Program-made: the position numbers and the translations under genes
The notes under the pieces: generated by a model
What the model saw: only the letters and a program-made list of their open reading frames with translations
What the model was told of the DNA's origin: nothing
Database searches by the model: none
Shown here: positions 5,135-5,727 of the stretch, piece by piece
Layout of the letters: each line of letters opens with the position of its first letter
How positions within the stretch are numbered: the stretch's first letter is position 1
Source: Lentisphaeria bacterium
Lineage (GTDB): Bacteria > Verrucomicrobiota > Lentisphaeria > JABSQK01 > UBA12247
Reading direction: 5' to 3'
DNA length: 5,727 nt
NCBI GenBank assembly: GCA_003477185.1
Contig: DMTJ01000030.1
Location: forward strand, 1 to 5,727

Positions 5135-5727
5135 GGTGCGGATGGCTCGGTTTCGGATTCGAGGTAGTGCAGCATAACGCCTAAAAGGAGAGCATCTTCT
5201 GGGATTTGGGTACCGGCGTTGTGGTCGCGGGCAAGTTCTAGCTCGACAAGCTCGCTCGCTCCTGCTCCGTTTATGGTTACGCTGGCGGAGTTTGATACGT
5301 GCAGGTCTCCTACTGCTGTAACTGTGCCGGTGGTTTGTACTGTTGTTCCTGTGGTGGGTGGCCATGCGTCATCGTTCACGCTGCTCGCTCCTGAGATGTC
5401 CCAGTAGACGTAATCTGATGCGGTGGCTCCGGCCGCGATTAGCCAGTGAAAATCGAACTTTACGGTTCCGGCGTTCCAGCTCGCGGGCATGGTGAAGGCA
5501 ACGCGGGCGGTTTCTGTGGCGTTGCCGGCAAAGGCAAGGACAAAGTGGCCGTCCTGGGTGGTTCGTTCGGGGCCTGCGCTCAGGTCTTCTTGAAAAGCGC
5601 CGGCGCTGATCCAGACGGAGCGATGGACTCCGGTTCGCGTAGTTTTCAACAAGGCGTTGTAGGCTTGGACGTCTTGGCCAATTTCTAAGCCGAGGTTTAT
5701 GCGGGCGGTTGCGATGTTCGCAAGGTC
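5131..5727 (-). CDS. Phage tail/virion appendage protein, C-terminal part (5' end beyond window)
   Basis: The frame is open to the window edge, giving 198 residues plus stop. The apparent start at 5652 is only an internal TTG and is not used here. Near the N-terminal edge it reads ATARINLGLEIGQDVQAYN, a motif (TARxNLGL..G.DVQAYDA) frequent at the end of the repetitive part of phage tail fibres and other phage structural proteins. A compact C-terminal domain follows with AFTMPASWNAGTVKFDFHW, DYVYWDISG, DLHVSNSASVTI and LARDHN...LLGVMLHY, a jelly-roll-like pattern I associate with C-terminal domains of phage virion proteins. The stop overlaps the ATG of the DUF2341-LamG gene (ATGA, 5131-5134). 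It is probably part of the tail fibre, baseplate or a similar appendage; the exact structural role is unknown. Confidence 0.75.
   Translation of the reverse strand, partial: DLANIATARINLGLEIGQDVQAYNALLKTTRTGVHRSVWISAGAFQEDLSAGPERTTQDGHFVLAFAGNATETARVAFTMPASWNAGTVKFDFHWLIAAGATASDYVYWDISGASSVNDDAWPPTTGTTVQTTGTVTAVGDLHVSNSASVTINGAGASELVELELARDHNAGTQIPEDALLLGVMLHYLESETEPSAP

Larger units (their letters stand above)
2363..5727. mobile_element. End of an integrated phage or phage-like element (right part of window, continues beyond)
   Basis: The element is bounded on the left by the truncated tRNA-Val fragment. It carries five tightly packed minus-strand genes that converge on the host genes. A tail-type protein bears the ARINLGLEIGQDVQAYN-like motif common in phage tail and structural proteins. 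It is followed by a LamG protein, two small proteins and a lipase. Codon use is less G/C-biased at third positions than on the left side (for example many CTA, GTA and GCT codons). No integrase, portal, capsid or terminase gene is in the window, so the extent and type of the element are unknown. It could also be a defective remnant. Confidence 0.75.

Noticed and set aside
5135..5365. N-terminal extension of the DUF2341-LamG protein to a start at 5365
   Set aside because: The extension is Arg/His/Asn-rich low-complexity sequence lying inside the tail gene in another frame. The ATG at 5134 gives a textbook signal peptide and an ATGA coupling.
2363..5727. CRISPR array, insertion sequence or transposase on the element side
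   Set aside because: No regularly spaced repeats, terminal inverted repeats with a transposase, or transposase-like open frames were found; the genes are a phage-type operon.

Overview
The window looks like the junction between a GC-rich bacterial chromosome (left, about 1-2362) and the end of an integrated phage or phage-like element (right, about 2363-5727). The boundary is a 45-nt 3' remnant of a minus-strand tRNA-Val(UAC) gene at 2318-2362, running from the anticodon loop to the encoded CCA. The 5' half of the tRNA is absent on the right, as expected where a tRNA-targeting integrase has inserted. The host lineage cannot be fixed from so little sequence. The secreted thioredoxin-fold protein, the AmmeMemoRadiSam-type radical SAM gene and the high-GC codon use would fit Acidobacteriota (Bryobacterales/Solibacter-like), but this is only an impression.

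Chromosomal side, all on the plus strand: the 27-codon tail of an unidentified gene (1-84); a small putative lipoprotein gene that starts inside that gene's stop codon (81-449); and a secreted thioredoxin-fold protein lacking the CxxC pair and carrying two similar C-terminal modules (524-1540). Last comes a heavily damaged radical SAM gene of the AmmeMemoRadiSam type (amrS-like, 1550 to about 2295). It has two +1 frameshifts in C-containing runs, in-frame TGA and TAG codons, loss of N-terminal cysteines, and no C-terminus. It stops being recognisable only about 25 bases before the tRNA CCA end.

Phage side, all on the minus strand and therefore convergent with the host genes. In transcription order these are: the C-terminal part of a tail or virion appendage protein (5131 to beyond 5727), a secreted DUF2341-LamG protein (3977-5134), a small secreted protein of unknown function (3459-3956), a short one-membrane-span plus coiled-coil protein (3120-3413), and a class 3 lipase-type alpha/beta hydrolase with a complete Ser-Asp-His triad (2458-3123). 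ATGA overlaps at 5131-5134 and 3120-3123, and gaps of only 20 and 45 bases elsewhere, indicate one operon. The order suggests late tail/host-contact genes followed by an envelope-active or lysis-like cassette at the element's end. No integrase, holin or endolysin of recognisable family is visible; an integrase would be expected at the far end, outside the window.

The most interesting points are the att/tRNA boundary, the lipase placed last before the att site next to a small membrane protein, and two consecutive phage-side proteins with classical export signals, one of them translationally coupled to the tail protein.
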